Assembly (NCBI GenBank): GCA_019055375.1
Contig: JAHQIW010000274.1
Location: 1-64,000 of the forward strand
Reading direction: 5' to 3'
Source of the DNA: Parelaphostrongylus tenuis
Taxonomy: Eukaryota > Nematoda > Chromadorea > Rhabditida > Metastrongylidae
Length of the DNA stretch: 64,000 bases
Position numbers and translations under genes: made by a program. Within the stretch, counting starts at the first letter, position 1; each line of letters starts with the position of its first letter. The notes beneath the pieces were generated by a model. It was not told where the DNA came from, ran no database searches, and saw only the letters and a list, made by a program, of their open reading frames with translations. Below, piece by piece: positions 33,712 through 44,593 of this stretch.

Positions 33712-33928
33712 TTTCCATAACAAATGTAATTTCACTCACTCTAATGAAGGGAACTCAAGATTGATGTTTCGTTTACCGTACCGAAGTCGACTGGCACCGT
33801 TGATAGCAGATGTGAATTCGCTCATGTCGCTTTTTTTATCGAACGATAAAACACTGAAAAAATTTTCTAAGCAATTACTTTTCGGGGAAGAAATTCAGTT
33901 TTTGCTATCCAAATATAAGCCCGAATAG
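33712..33928 (+). CDS. Possible terminal coding exon, unknown protein
   Basis: After a CAACACAG acceptor the frame reads SFHNKCNFTHSNEGNSRLMF, then RLPYRSRLAPLIADVNSLMS and a charged end LFGEEIQFLLSKYKPE, stop at 33926. The frame is also open upstream to an ATG at 33617. The amphipathic, non-repetitive composition looks coding, and none of the repeat families here explains it. Upstream exons, if any, would lie across the RTE insertion. Confidence 0.35.
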
Positions 33929-33934
33929 TACTTC

Positions 33935-34370
33935 ATAGTTCCGACGTCTGCGAACAAAGTATTCAAACTGCATTGTCATTCTTAAATAAGAGTAAATACG
34001 TGATATATTTCAGTCATAAAAAAAATGGCTATCTTCTAGCGTGCCCTATGGAAAAGTTACTAAAACTGAGTTTCAGTAGAGATGTGATAGGAAGAAAGTT
34101 GTTTGAGTTAAACTAAAATTGCACTGTCTGTCTTGTACAGGGCTGAAATGCAGCTACTTCAGTTGTTAAAAGATCTCTATGTTACAGAGTACTCTATGAA
34201 ATAGTTATGCACAACAGTTATTAGAGGAGCTGCTTCAGAAGAAAGAGTTTGGCTCACTATAGACTCAAATTGCTGCTGATATTTCTAAGATTATTCAGCT
34301 AAATGAAAAATTTTCTTACTCTAGCAGTGTTTTTTTTTGGGAAGAGCATTAAGCAAGGTTATAGAATTTG
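33935..34370. other. No gene seen
   Basis: No supported exon or repeat. Short AG-terminated pyrimidine tracts occur but no open frame follows them. Confidence 0.35.
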
Positions 34371-34374
34371 CTAA

Positions 34375-34665
34375 GAGCGCATGTGGCACAGTGGTTAGCC
34401 GGACCCTGCGTCGCACACGAGTCGATGGTACGATCTCGCATCTCACCAAGCCATCCAACCCTCTGGGGTCGGTAAATTGTATAACTGGACTCAAACTTGT
34501 TTGGGAGAATAAGCGGCACAAAATGGGTACAGCGGGAGACCACCGTGAGTTATTGTGAAGGCCAGACATGCATTCATTCACCACGAAGTTAAAAATTGAA
34601 GACAAGTCCTTGGCGCATCCTTCAGGGACTGATCAAAGCCAAAAGCTTAGTCCTTTATATGATTT
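34375..34665 (+). mobile_element. SINE family 1
   Basis: A box GTGGCACAGTGGTTAG, a diverged B box (GGTACGATCTC), a short deletion in the CATGGCTCACC segment, then TCTGGGGTCGGTAAATTG and AGACATGCATTCATTCACC. Frames at 34321-34605 and 34337-34558 are shadows. Confidence 0.8.
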
Positions 34666-34779
34666 TGCTTATAAGCTTTCTTTATGGTACAGTTAAACGA
34701 CAGATTACTGGTAGAAAATTTCCGATGTGCAAACACTGCTTATAGAAATAAAACAGGAAGCACGCTGAGTTGAGCAATC

Positions 34780-35030
34780 ACTAAGGAATGTGGTGTGCTA
34801 CAGAGGCGGGAGCCGCTACCGACTGAATTTTAGGAATGTTAAAAGTGTCGCAAGAAGACCGCTGGTCCGATCTCGATTTTCGCAAAAACTCTAGAAGAGA
34901 GGTATGAAGCTCATTGAAATCTTAGAGCTAGGAGAACACATTGGGCGACTCTCGCACACGATGGAGGAAAACAATCTTGTTGGCTCAAAGACTGCGCTTC
35001 ATTTAGTGTTCTGTTAGTCCTGTTCAGGTC
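34780..35030 (+). pseudogene. RTE-clade 3' fragment
   Basis: Pieces of the terminal region are visible in shifting frames: a GSRYRLNF-like start, KTLEERYEAH-like DNA, then a stretch matching ARRTHWATLARDR (about 34930-34970). It lacks the RT domain. Confidence 0.5.
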
Positions 35031-35034
35031 GATT

Positions 35035-35590
35035 CCAATGACGAGTTTATAGACAGTGACCAGCAAGCAGATTGAGCTATATTTCCCGATATCGCGGGGG
35101 TTTTTTTCATGAGAAATAAAACGGTCTTGTTAGTTGATATTAATAGTCTGCCTAATTATACTGCCATGCTAACAATCTACTTAATTACGCTCCTCTGAAT
35201 TATAAATCGCATCGGAATCGAAACAATGGACGTATAGCGATTAAGACAACATAAATGTGCGAAGCCATCAAATTGGATACTAATATCGCACCACTGCTGA
35301 ATAAACTAGAAGTGACTTTCTCGCTTAAAATGATAACTGCGAGTGATTTTGTTTTACGGTAATTGACAAGTGTTGTGCATTGCTGTGCATCTGCTCACTG
35401 CAGGTTGGAGAAAAATGCAGGCCGATTCCACACCAGCCTGGATTCTCTGTTTATAGTGAACTCTATCTGTAGCTGGCTTAAATGTTAAGAGTCGTTCTTT
35501 GTGTCACTAACAGTCCTAAGTTGCCACTGCAACATTTTCCATATAGGCATCCACAGTAACGTGCAGTGGCATTTTTGAATACGAGATGAA
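35035..35590. other. No gene seen
   Basis: Unrecognised AT-rich sequence. Confidence 0.4.
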
Positions 35591-35594
35591 CTGA

Positions 35595-35900
35595 AAAATG
35601 CACTGAGAGCGAAGGGAGCCCTCAGTACCACAAACTTAATTACCAGAGTGGTTGTGCGTCATGTGGATGAGATTGAAAAAACCATAACGGCCGTGAACCA
35701 TGCAATCGACAGTCAATCACTATGCAAGAACGCAACATCAAGTGACTTTTTACTCGATGTGAAGTTATACTTCTTTAAAAACGATTTCTACTAATAGTAG
35801 GAACGAGCAGCCAAATGACATGTGGTACTGATTAAGCTTGCGAGAAAGCCGAAACGCACGTCTATCACTGGAGATGCCGTACCCTCTGAAAAGTTCGAAA
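35595..35900 (+). repeat. Hammerhead element family FB2, half copy
   Basis: Shares CAATCGACAGTCAATCACTA, then GCAACATCAAGTGAC, a GTAGGAACGAGCAGCCAAATG stretch, GACATGTGGTACTG and AAAGCCGAAACGCACG with the palindromic element at 47.6-48.1 kb. It carries the hammerhead at 35822-35868. Confidence 0.65.
35822..35868 (+). ncRNA. Hammerhead ribozyme motif (FB2)
   Basis: Stem I GTGGTA pairs along all six positions with TATCAC (one G-U). The core reads CTGATTA (consensus CTGANGA, so G8 is lost). Stem II GCTT/AAGC has a GCGAGA loop. GAAA follows, then stem III ACG/CGT around CA and the cleavage base C. The pairing is excellent, but the changed core G should abolish activity. Confidence 0.65.
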
Positions 35901-36730
35901 TATTTCACAGACAATACTGGAAAGAAACTCTACATTATTTTTGGAAAGGAGATCGCCATAAATTTAGTATATGAGCAGTAAAACCCTAAAAGTTATATGA
36001 TGATAAGGTATAGCTTATTTTCGTAGAAGTTTGCTAATATTAGCACTCATGGTGCCTACAGCGATGCATTGGAAGCCTATGTTTGGATCAAGTCTTATTG
36101 GTTATAAAATATCATGGTTGCTAGTCTTGTAGTAATGTTGATAAGGACTCGTCCTCATTCTGAACTACTGTGAAGTGACAAGTTTTGTCTTCGTTACTGA
36201 CTATATACAGATCAATAACCTACGCTATGTCATTTTCATGATTCCTTTATCATCTATTACTCTCAGTTGTCAGTTGCCAGTATTCTGCAATTTAAACGGC
36301 GAATGTTTACATAAGGCCAAATAAGTAAGAAATAACCGCTGTTGATACAATAATTAAAGATTAAGTCTTCATCTTAACTCCACACAGAATGTAAATATTT
36401 ACAGCATTTCCTTGAGGAGTATGTAATATTTTTTTTCGCTCCTTTGTGGATCAATATTAACAAAAAATGTTGGAAACACGTAGAATAATTGAATACTCTA
36501 ATTTCTGTGGAAAATTCCTATTTCAAACATTGGCAAAATTAAGTATGAAGCGTTAGATGTTGAATTCTTTGCTGTTAAGTTCTTTAAGGATATGCCATGA
36601 CAGTTCGAGCTCCTATGTAGTACTGTGAGCGTAATATGTTATTTGATCTATACCTCGTAGGAATACTCGGACGTGCAAACTCAGTATTTAATCCTGTTTA
36701 TAGCCATTTACATCATCATAATTCTATTGA
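35901..36730. other. No gene seen
   Basis: AT-rich flank of the exon at 36.7 kb. A downstream exon of that gene may lie here but none could be recognised. Confidence 0.35.
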
Positions 36731-36736
36731 AGACAC

Positions 36737-36883
36737 CCTTACTCTCGTCTCCATTCACATCTTTTCCTTTTGCACACCACTTTCTGACTGAAAACAGCAA
36801 TTTTATAAAGTGATAAAATACGTACGTGGTGATAGCAACTGAAAGCAGCACGATTATCGCAAAAGGTTGGCTCTGCATAGTAC
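36737..36883 (-). CDS. Transmembrane exon, third paralogue (copy C)
   Basis: 147-nt minus-strand exon between a TTATTTCAG acceptor and a GTGTC donor. It has the same phases as exon 2 of copies A and B (two bases in, one base out) and is one codon longer. It encodes MQSQPFAIIVLLSVAITTYV, then FYHFIKLLF and a basic, Lys-rich end, so it has the same layout: short polar start, one membrane span, charged tail. No stop is present. The matching exon 1 should lie upstream at higher coordinates but I could not find an MPV-type start. Residue identity to A and B is low; the relationship rests mainly on phase, length and layout. Confidence 0.4.
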
Positions 36884-38295
36884 CTGAAATAAGCAGATTT
36901 GGCTGCTGTACAAAAATCATAACACAACAGCATCATCTAATTTGCGAGGTATTACGAGAGCTCTAAAATACACTATACAAATTAATTCAATTATTGTAAA
37001 AGGACGGCCAAAGGAAAGATTAAGATGATATAATGAATATGGCACGAAAACAAAATAAGAAGATGATACCATTGAAACTATTGGCAAATATTCGCTGAAG
37101 ATCAGAGTGTAATGAATTGGACTGAGAGATGTCCACAATGAGTTTAAGAGCTAGTTGGGAATTTGTCATGCCATTCAGGCGGTCAGAAATCATCAGATAG
37201 CTTCACGAAGACAGATGAATGCATTACTGATGCTGTTGAGATCATCCAAGCGAAAAAATAACGAAAGAGCAATCAGTGATAACATGAGCAGAAGAAATTG
37301 TGTAATATTAGACAGAAAAAAAAAGACAAAGCTGTTCTTCATATTAAACGCGTACAACTCTATGCCAACGTACTTCTATACTTAGAGGTGTAGTTTGAGT
37401 GCAGACTCTAACAAGTCTCAGCTGGAGCCGTATAAAAAACTTCCTCACCTTACTCTATAGTCTCGAAAAAACCCTAATATTGCCACTCTTTCTTGTTGAG
37501 ATTCTCATAAAGGGAACTGGCTATCAACTCGGGAAAATTTTTATTCACGTTATGATGCGAATCTAATCGCTGACAGATTCGACAAAGCGATTATTAGGTC
37601 AATTTCACCTGTTTCTAATAACTGGTACTCTGAAATGCTATTGATAAATGATGTTGCACCCGTGATCGTGAAGCACCTGCAGACACTAGTGCCCGAAAAT
37701 TGAAGCCACTACATTCTGACGTATTTAAATCGGTCTATACAGTCATAAGTATAATTCTAATGCCTTTTAATGCCTTATCCGCAATGAGAAAACCATCGAG
37801 AAAGATTGTTATTTGAAGATGCGAGATGACGCCGCTATGAGGATGATGCGTGCACAGAATTCCGGGTTTTTCAGCAAGCATTGCTCACCTCTTCATCCAA
37901 AACACAATCCATAAGTACTGTATTGTTGCGAATTAGATGTAACATAGAGCGTTATGAGAGTCGCCATTCACATGACAACACCAGGAGTATAATGTGTTTC
38001 ACCAGACCATATTCGTCGGTATTTCTGACATAGCACTTTCAAGGTGTCACCTGTAAATTCCGTGAAAAAGCACCTGCTTGTCGGGATAGTTCATCGCTAC
38101 AACAGATTTAAAGCACTTGCGCCATATTCCTAGTGCCAATTCGTAATTTTTCAGAAAAAAAAACACGGACCTAAAATCAAGAATTAAAATTCACTGTAAT
38201 TGACAAAGGTTAATGCCCCAACTATACATAGTCGTTTTGCTGAAGTTTTTATGGACCCTATGAGATGCACGGGTAGGGATGCTCTTACACAAATG
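36884..38295. other. No gene seen
   Basis: The frames at 36917-37138 (hydrophobic, minus) and 37155-37385 (plus) have no recognised motif. One of them could belong to the copy C gene, but no splice sites with matching phase were found. Confidence 0.3.
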
Positions 38296-38311
38296 CTATA
38301 TTTAACCTGAC

Positions 38312-38616
38312 CTGCGCATGTGGCGCAGTGGTTAGAGGTGCTCTGCGTCGCACACGAGGTCAATGGTTTGATCTCGCGCTCATGGCTCACCAAGCCATCC
38401 ATTCCCCCGGGGTCGGTAAATTGGTACAATTGGTACCGGACTGGTCTCAAACTAGTCTGGGAGGATAAGCAGCACTGACTCGGTTTAGCGGGAGGCCACC
38501 GCGAGTCATTGTAAAGGCCAGATATGCATTCAATCACCTCAAACGAAGGTAGAAATTGAAGACGAATGCATGGTGCATCCCTCAGGGATTGATCAACGCC
38601 GCGAGCTTCATCCTTT
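38312..38616 (+). mobile_element. SINE family 1, full-length with target-site duplication
   Basis: 305 bp with a well-preserved A box (GTGGCGCAGTGGTTAGAGG) and B box (AATGGTTTGATCTC), a small internal duplication (TTGGTACAATTGGTACC), and the usual GCATTCAATCACCTCAAACG and CATCCTTT tail. A 13-bp TATTTAACCTGAC duplication flanks it at 38299-38311 and 38617-38629. The minus frame at 38184-38537 is a shadow. Confidence 0.92.
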
Positions 38617-38639
38617 TATTTAACCTGACATGTTTATAA

Positions 38640-39075
38640 AAACTTAGAAACAGCATCGAAAGTTTATGAAAGGCTTAGTGACGCAGTTCGATGATGAGAT
38701 CTGTTCATTTGAATGACTTGGAGAACGTCACTCGCTCGATGCCGTGTCTACTATTTCAGGAAAGGATTTTGATGTGACTCTCACAATCCTAGCGCAGGAA
38801 TCAAAAACATTCACGCGCAAAACTCTTGAGGAATTTTGGATAAACGCCCAAAACCCCGAAATGAACCGGAAGGACGGTGCGTCACCATCACGCGGGATCT
38901 CGCGCTCTTCTTTCGCTTGATCTATTAACGTGACCTAAGCAGCATATAAATAAGATCATCCGAATCATTCAAATAGACTAATACTACTAACGTCCAGGCT
39001 TTGAAGAAGGCGGGTCGCCGAAACGACAGCCGAATTGCTACGATTAGTTAACCAACCTCGCGTCAACTAATCAAG
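38640..39075 (+). pseudogene. Penelope-like element 3' end
   Basis: The plus strand reads FDVTLTILAQESKTFTRKTL (about 38765-38830), EEFWINAQNPEMNRK, then, after a one-base slip, GCVTITRDLALFFRLIY and a stop. This is the end of the GIY-YIG endonuclease domain of Penelope-like elements and parallels the ends at 3.8 and 42.6 kb. The downstream untranslated part holds GAAGAAGGCGGGTCGCC then GAAACGACAG, which resembles a hammerhead core (see rejected list). Confidence 0.7.
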
Positions 39076-39079
39076 ATAA

Positions 39080-39595
39080 GCTTTTCTCGATTTTCATACA
39101 TCAATTAATCATGCCAAAATTTATAGAGAGTCGAACTTTTGAATTGTTGCGATATCTCAGGAAAAACGCGGAGCGGGATCAAATTACTTGATTTTCACCG
39201 CAGTACAGATGGTATTGATGTTGGTCAGTGAATATATATGTGATTATCAAGCTTGTTTTTAGTGAAGCTATAATCACTCGAAAATAAGTCTTTCTTGCAT
39301 ATTGCCGTTCGACTTATAGCGACTTATAGAGAAGAGCATATAGCCGCAAGACAAGAGAAAAACAAGCCATTGAGGGATAATCAGTTACGACGGATATACA
39401 CTTACTAAAGAAATCAGCCAAGTGAAAAGCTTATCAAACTAATCTATGAACAGAATCGGCAAGCACAGATGACATGTAAGTAGAACTACTGATCAAAATG
39501 GTTATTTCTATATCATTTCAAGTCTGCAAGTGCAAACAATCATTATAGCTCAAAGAAATTAAGACAGTCGTAGTGATAGTGAAAGTAGAACTTGC
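39080..39595. other. No gene seen
   Basis: Unrecognised sequence between the Penelope 3' end and the FB1 element. Confidence 0.4.
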
Positions 39596-39599
39596 AAAT

Positions 39600-40240
39600 C
39601 CATGTTCATATCTTTCTTTTCGAGTGTTTTCTCAAGACCACAGCTCAAATTTCAATATGCCAGACAATCATTTTTTGACCCAAGAATGTCATGTGGTTTG
39701 TTAGAACGGGCTGACTTAGCCCGATACACGTGTTTCGACCTTGACGGTCTCGTCAGTGGGGCGGTTTCTTTTCATCTTTTGCCAATCTCTATGGGTGCTC
39801 CAGTCCCCACACTAAGAGTTAGCGACGACGAACATTCTACACTCTATGTGCGGTAAAATTATCACCGAACACACGGTGTTGTACACTTGATTGCTCGTGG
39901 TATCACTAGTATATCATACCTTTCTTTTCGAGTGTTTTCTTAAGATCACAGCTCAAATTCAAATCTGCCAGAAAATCATTTTTTGAGCCATGAGCAATCG
40001 AGTGTACAACAGTATCCGCTCGCTGATAATTTCACCGAACATAGAGTATAAAATGTTTGCTGTCGCTAACTCTTAGTGTGAGGGCTGGAGCACCCACAGT
40101 GGATTGGCAAAAGACGAAAGGGTACCGCCCGACTGGCGAGTTCGTCAAGGTCGACACACGTTATCGGGTTCTATAAGTCAGCCCATTTTAACAGACCACA
40201 TAATATGCGCGTCCAAAAAAATGATTATATGTCACCTATG
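39600..40240. repeat. Hammerhead element family FB1, unit plus inverted unit
   Basis: Order: the TTTCTTTTCGAGTGTTTTCT block, a minus-strand hammerhead (39719-39763), the GGGTGCTCCAGTCCCCACAC segment, GTTGTACACTTGATTGCTC, a second TTTCTTTTCGAGTGTTTTCT block about 307 bases after the first, then the reverse complement of the same unit ending in a plus-strand hammerhead relic (40125-40170: CTGGCGA, GACA, damaged). The direct repeat of the outer block shows the element existed as a head-to-tail multimer. The frame at 39602-39856 is not a gene. Confidence 0.8.
39719..39763 (-). ncRNA. Hammerhead ribozyme motif (FB1, intact core)
   Basis: Minus strand: the 5' strand of stem I (GCCCCA) pairs with TCGGGC with one mismatch. 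CTGACGA is 39750-39756. Stem II is a 4-bp GACC/GGTC with loop GTCAA, then GAA. The palindromic stem III ACACGTGT is 39726-39733 and the cleavage base A is at 39725. Stem II differs in sequence from the 24.2 kb copy (GTC/GAC) but still pairs, which is compensatory change. Confidence 0.8.
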
Positions 40241-41295
40241 TTCATTGGCTCATGTATAGACCACATGCGATTCGACAGCTGCAAGATGATTAGAAAATAA
40301 GTAGCACATGAACTGCATCAAATGACATTTATAACTGGTTAAATAGGAGCGAACTCGGTGGTGTTGTGCTGACACTGACTGAAGTGATCCATAGATAACT
40401 TCAACAGTGAGTTTTTCTATTATTTACCCTTCGCGTAAAGGGAATGGCTATAAATAATAATTCCCGTACGGCCACTGATTCATCCCCTGCCACGCTAATC
40501 AAATTTTTCATCAATGCGATCACTACCAGACTTGTCCACGAGAAATCAGTCTAACTCATAAATTTCAGTGATCTAGAGAGAATTACATGATCAAGACCAA
40601 TGCTTGAGACATGCATGAAGAATTAGAAGACTTCAAGTGACAACCGAACAAACATGCAAAGCTAATGACTTTCGTGGATAACAACCATAAATTAACGAAC
40701 TAAGTGAATGGATTACTGGAATTTATACAATATTGTAGATTCTGGTAATAAAAATGAAGTACTGGAAAATGGATTATTTCAGTTTTGATTTACATTATAA
40801 GCTAGAGGTTTCTGCTGCACTCGTGGGAAAAGAATGGTGGAGTGGTTTATCGCAACTTCAAAAAGCTCCTAGTATTCTTGAGCAGTGTTCATTTATTTAT
40901 AATATTGAAACAGAATCCATTAGAATCTACACATTTTTCTCATAAGATAGAAAATTATATATTCGAGAAGGAAGACTTTCATATGTTCTAGGGGCGACGT
41001 TTTATCCGTCGTCATTTACTGCAGCGGCAAATTGTACTTAATTGACAAGAGATTCAATGAACATGCTGGATAAAGAAAGAAAGAGGTTATGAGAGTATAG
41101 AAGAGTAAAGTGGATGCTCTTGAGCACATATAGTTCTAGAGTGAGTGAAGTTTTTGGTGTTAGAGAGTATACTAAAAGGTTCTCCATACAATTTACCCTG
41201 CTCGTAAAATCGCAGTGTGAACGATGACTACAGATGTATTAAATCAGTTTTTTCTACTCAGACAAATCTGTTTCCACTTTTCTGATTCCGAAGTG
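40241..41295. other. No gene seen
   Basis: The frame at 40754-40945 (plus) has no recognised domain or splice support. Otherwise AT-rich unrecognised sequence. Confidence 0.35.
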
Positions 41296-41297
41296 AT

Positions 41298-41375
41298 GGA
41301 AAGCTTGTAAAAGAATTGAACCGCCAACATCAAATGCCTTGCAAGGCACCTCTAACCGCTTCGTCATACGAGGTC
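41298..41375 (-). repeat. tRNA-like relic
   Basis: The minus strand reads CGTATGACGAAGCGGTTAGA, then GGTGCCTTGCAAGGCA (an anticodon-arm-like hairpin), then GGCGGTTCAATTC as B box. The acceptor stem does not pair. Probably a SINE head or tRNA pseudogene; a relative is at 7840-7900. Confidence 0.5.
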
Positions 41376-41739
41376 CGATAAAACAAAACCTATGATGCCA
41401 TGTATCCACGAAGTCCACGACGACAAGGTCTGCAGTTGTTATTGTTTTTGAAATGCTAATGGTCATCTACATCGCTGGAAATGCTAATAATGATTATTGA
41501 CGGCCATTTTAAATAGTATTGAAAGAGAAAAGGAGCCCTTAATTATTTTGTGACGGAACATTGTACTTATAGTACAAATGTGCTTAAATTGACAGCCGCT
41601 ATATTGTACCTGTAATACAAATGGGCTTAATTTGAAAAATCTGTCCAAAAGGCGTCATCGATAGACATCCTTCTACTTTTCATATGGAATAAAATTTTGA
41701 TAATTCTAGTCCCTTTTCTTCAAATTAATAGTCATTGCG

Positions 41740-42030
41740 CTTCTGTGACGCTGTGATCAGAGGCGCTATGTGAATAACACTGTGGCCAAAGCCCACTAAA
41801 CCTTCCATCTCGTCGATGTCGGCAAATTGGTTCTCTTCTTCCCTCGGAACATAAATAAGCAAACTTTTCTGGCAAGATAGCAGCACTAACCTGACAGATC
41901 GTTAGGCCGCCGCGAATCATTGTAAGGATCAAACATTCCTTCAATCACCTCAAAAGATGTTTGATGAAGTTGAATACATGGCTCCTAGGAATTGATCAAC
42001 TTCGAGAATTTCATTTTTGAGTGGCCCTTA
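41740..42030 (+). repeat. SINE family 1, highly diverged copy
   Basis: Order preserved with many changes: TCTGTGACGCTGTGATCAGAGG (A-box region), TCGATGTCGGCAAATTGG, a GATAGCAGCACTAACCTG string, AGGCCGCCGCGAATCATTGT, TCAATCACCTCAAA and GGAATTGATCAACTTCGAG. It is older than the 11.8 and 38.3 kb copies. Confidence 0.65.
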
Positions 42031-42535
42031 ACAAATTAACGACAGCATGATATATGTGCAGCAGCTATGGAGATTGTGACTTCTTAGAAATTATTATTCA
42101 AAGTTGCTTAAGCCTTTTTGCTAGCTTTTCTTGTTTTGCGAGCAGATAAATTATGATTTCACGAAATTAGTTCCCCGCGTAAGAGATGACTGTTGAATAG
42201 TATATCATTGTCAAATTTAATACACCTTCCAGCTATGGTGTGATTCGGTGGTTCTCAATAGTCACGACCGGTAGGTTTACTGGAGTATCTAATTGTGGTA
42301 CGCAGTGAGAGTATATCCTCCAGCTGCAAGGTCCTCCATGCTCAGAAAATGCTCATCATTTTCATTCGGAAATCTTTTTATCAGTGAAGGTGTTCCTCAG
42401 TAGAACCGAATGAAGCGCCATTGATGACTTTTTTATGATGAGTTCATGCTCAATATACTAATCATGTGAGACACAAGTAATAAAATACATTGACATAACG
42501 GGTGGACCTCTTTGTATCCATATGAAAGAAAAAAA
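42031..42535. other. No gene seen
   Basis: Unrecognised AT-rich sequence. Confidence 0.4.
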
Positions 42536-42539
42536 ACCA

Positions 42540-42890
42540 GTGCACAAGACTACTAAACCGTTTCGGATGAATCCAATGAATTGGATGGAGAAATGCCTCA
42601 TTGTCGCGCGGGACATGACGCCTTCTCTACGCTTGATCTTTTGAATTGAACAGATTTACACGTCATCTCATGCATATAACACAGATAGTCCTTCACACAA
42701 ATCGATGATGGTCCTTTATAACAAAATGATGTTCATGTGTACAAACAGATCTTTAGTGTACTATAGATTTTTTTTCAAAATTGTACTAGCAGCGTTACAT
42801 CAAATGCATTCAGGCCCCAAAAAAGGCGAAACCGTCAAAACGTTAGCCCAGTGAACGACAGCCGATAGAGACTTTCCTGTTAGCTTATCA
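42540..42890 (+). pseudogene. Penelope-like element 3' end, second fragment
   Basis: The plus strand reads MNWMEKCLIVARDMTPSLRL then IF and a stop (about 42578-42645), equivalent to the MNRKEECLxITRDLAPxLxLIF ending of the GIY-YIG part. The downstream region shares its layout with 38.93-39.07 kb, including a GGCGAAACCGTC...AACGTTAGCCC string before the GACAGCCG end. Confidence 0.6.
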
Positions 42891-42984
42891 ATGACAGCCT
42901 AAAGACTTGCACAAATCTATCTTCGGATATTACGTCTTTTCACAAGTTTTGGCCTACAGCTATAAACACCAAGTACTAATCAGA

Positions 42985-43445
42985 AGCGGCTAAAATTGCA
43001 TAGATTTGGTATCGTTCAGCTGCGCATTTTCTTGCGGACATTTTGGTGTATAACTTGCCTATATTACTTTGATATGGAGCTGTCGAGGTGACAAATTCAC
43101 TTGCTACTAATGTACGAATGGCGGGAGGGGAAATACTACTGAAGCGGCTTACAAAATTAATAGAGCTTCTTGCGAGCGGCCTGAGCACGATTGGTTCTCC
43201 AAAGTGTTCTTTCGAGCTTCGAACTTTGCGAACCACTTTTTAGTCGCTCTTTCTGCCACCTTATCCTCGCCTCAAGCTCCATTAATCTTGCGCGTTGCTT
43301 CGTTAACCTTTTCGCCTACGCTCCATTCGTGCATGGGTTTCAAGTGAATTTGTTCTCAATACAGCTCCATTTTAAAGCAAGTTTATGCAAGTTGTATACC
43401 GAAATGTTCACGAGAAAATGCGCAATTGAATGATATCAAATTCAT
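42985..43445. repeat. Inverted repeat element, unknown family
   Basis: The left arm (about 42985-43105) is the diverged reverse complement of the right arm (about 43335-43445). CAAGTGAATTTGT, ACAGCTCCAT, a GCAAGTT.TA.AC string and GAAAATGCGCA occur in mirrored order. Translation of either arm gives a similar peptide (KLYTKMSARKCAAERYQIYA on the minus strand), which produces the two mirrored frames at 42976-43236 and 43191-43433. I see no hammerhead core in it. Confidence 0.65.
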
Positions 43446-43449
43446 GCAT

Positions 43450-44205
43450 TGTTACTTATTTCTGGTTAGTAAACTTGGTGTTTATTGTTCTTGTGAAAAA
43501 CTCATATAATGACTCAATAAATTTCTGTTCTACGAATTATGAACTGCTTACTCGCCCACGATTTCCGGATTTTGACTAGAAACAAGCAGTAAAAGCTTCT
43601 CTCATGAGCTCAAAAAGAGCACAATATAAATGCTGTGGAATAAGAGGACTCTGCCAAAGACGTTGAAGTTGTCATGATCAGGCGATAAAAATGTCAATCC
43701 AGAAAACCATTTCTGAATTAAAAAGTTTGAATATTGGAGCCAGGCGAACTGATGATGACTATCGTCTGGCTAGAAAGCAAAATGGCATGGTATACAAAAA
43801 GTATGATGCAATTGTTTCGCATAAATGAAGAGACATCAAAAATAGCCAAGCGTTGTACGTGATGAGGAAGGCTGGAGACCTTGCTTGTACCATTAGATTA
43901 CTCGGTCATTTGCAAAATTATAGGTGACAAAATGAAACTCGTACGTTAACGTCTGCTCACTGCCGTTATTAGATGTATACATTCTACGCGATGCAATTGG
44001 TTCATAGACTAAAGGCAAGGAAAAATATGATGTGATAAAATGTTTTTCGGAAAAAGGCAAAGTTAAGCAGTATCTTTCTACACATACATCTTGCTATTAT
44101 GAAAAAATTCTCCCTCTCTCTCTTCACTTCTCTTATTCGTTTTTTACGTCAATTTTGTTCTGTGCCACGGTCACTTTTCACATATTAGAAAATAACTTTC
44201 CATAG
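43450..44205. other. No supported gene; weak coding-like frame
   Basis: A 46-codon plus frame from about 43691 (MSIQKTISELKSLNIGARRT then DDDYRLARKQNG) has a coding-like charge pattern, but no splice sites and no recognised family. Confidence 0.25.
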
Positions 44206-44210
44206 ATCAA

Positions 44211-44593
44211 ATGAATCTATGCATGCTGATACTTGTCATCAAGTATGGTAATGTCCTTGATATCTCGAATCTTACGATCTCAAAATTAAAAGTCCATTTT
44301 ACAACTTCGTTTTCTGCCGATGAAAGTCGACGTCGAGTCAACTTTGACCACGTGGATCTCATTTATAATGCAGAGGATCTTTAGCATCATACCATTTGTA
44401 GAACAGGACTGTCAATCATCCGATGTCAAAACACAGAGTCGAAACGTTTGCCAAGCAGTTTATTCATCAGCATCGTGTCAGCTTGATTACGAAAGAGAAT
44501 ATTACAGAAAACACGCTTGTAGATCAATGTCACCATAAATTTGCGCCCTTTTACATTGAGGGCAATTCAGACGCAACGATATACTTCTACTGA
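44211..44593 (+). pseudogene. Two adjacent coding-like frames, unknown protein
   Basis: Frame one, 44211-44384, starts with an ATG and reads through DISNLTISKLKVHFTTSFSA to NFDHVDLIYNAEDL, then stops. Frame two starts after an ATTTGTAG acceptor at 44402, reads VNHPMSKHRVETFAKQFIHQ then ITENTLVDQCHHKFAPFYIE, and meets a TGA at 44591. It stays open beyond that TGA through a hydrophobic run (TAQLIVVFAILLCGLNV) to about 44750. The composition is protein-like, but the frames are not joined by a plausible intron, so this looks like a decayed gene. A nematode receptor-type membrane protein is possible but unsupported. Confidence 0.3.

Noticed and set aside
38990..39035. Hammerhead-like TTGAAGA then GAAACG in the Penelope 3' region
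   Set aside because: The first core base is T, stem II pairs only if one base is bulged, and no stem I partner was found. Similar but weaker strings occur at 42815-42850. It may be a real Penelope hammerhead relic, but I could not support it by pairing.
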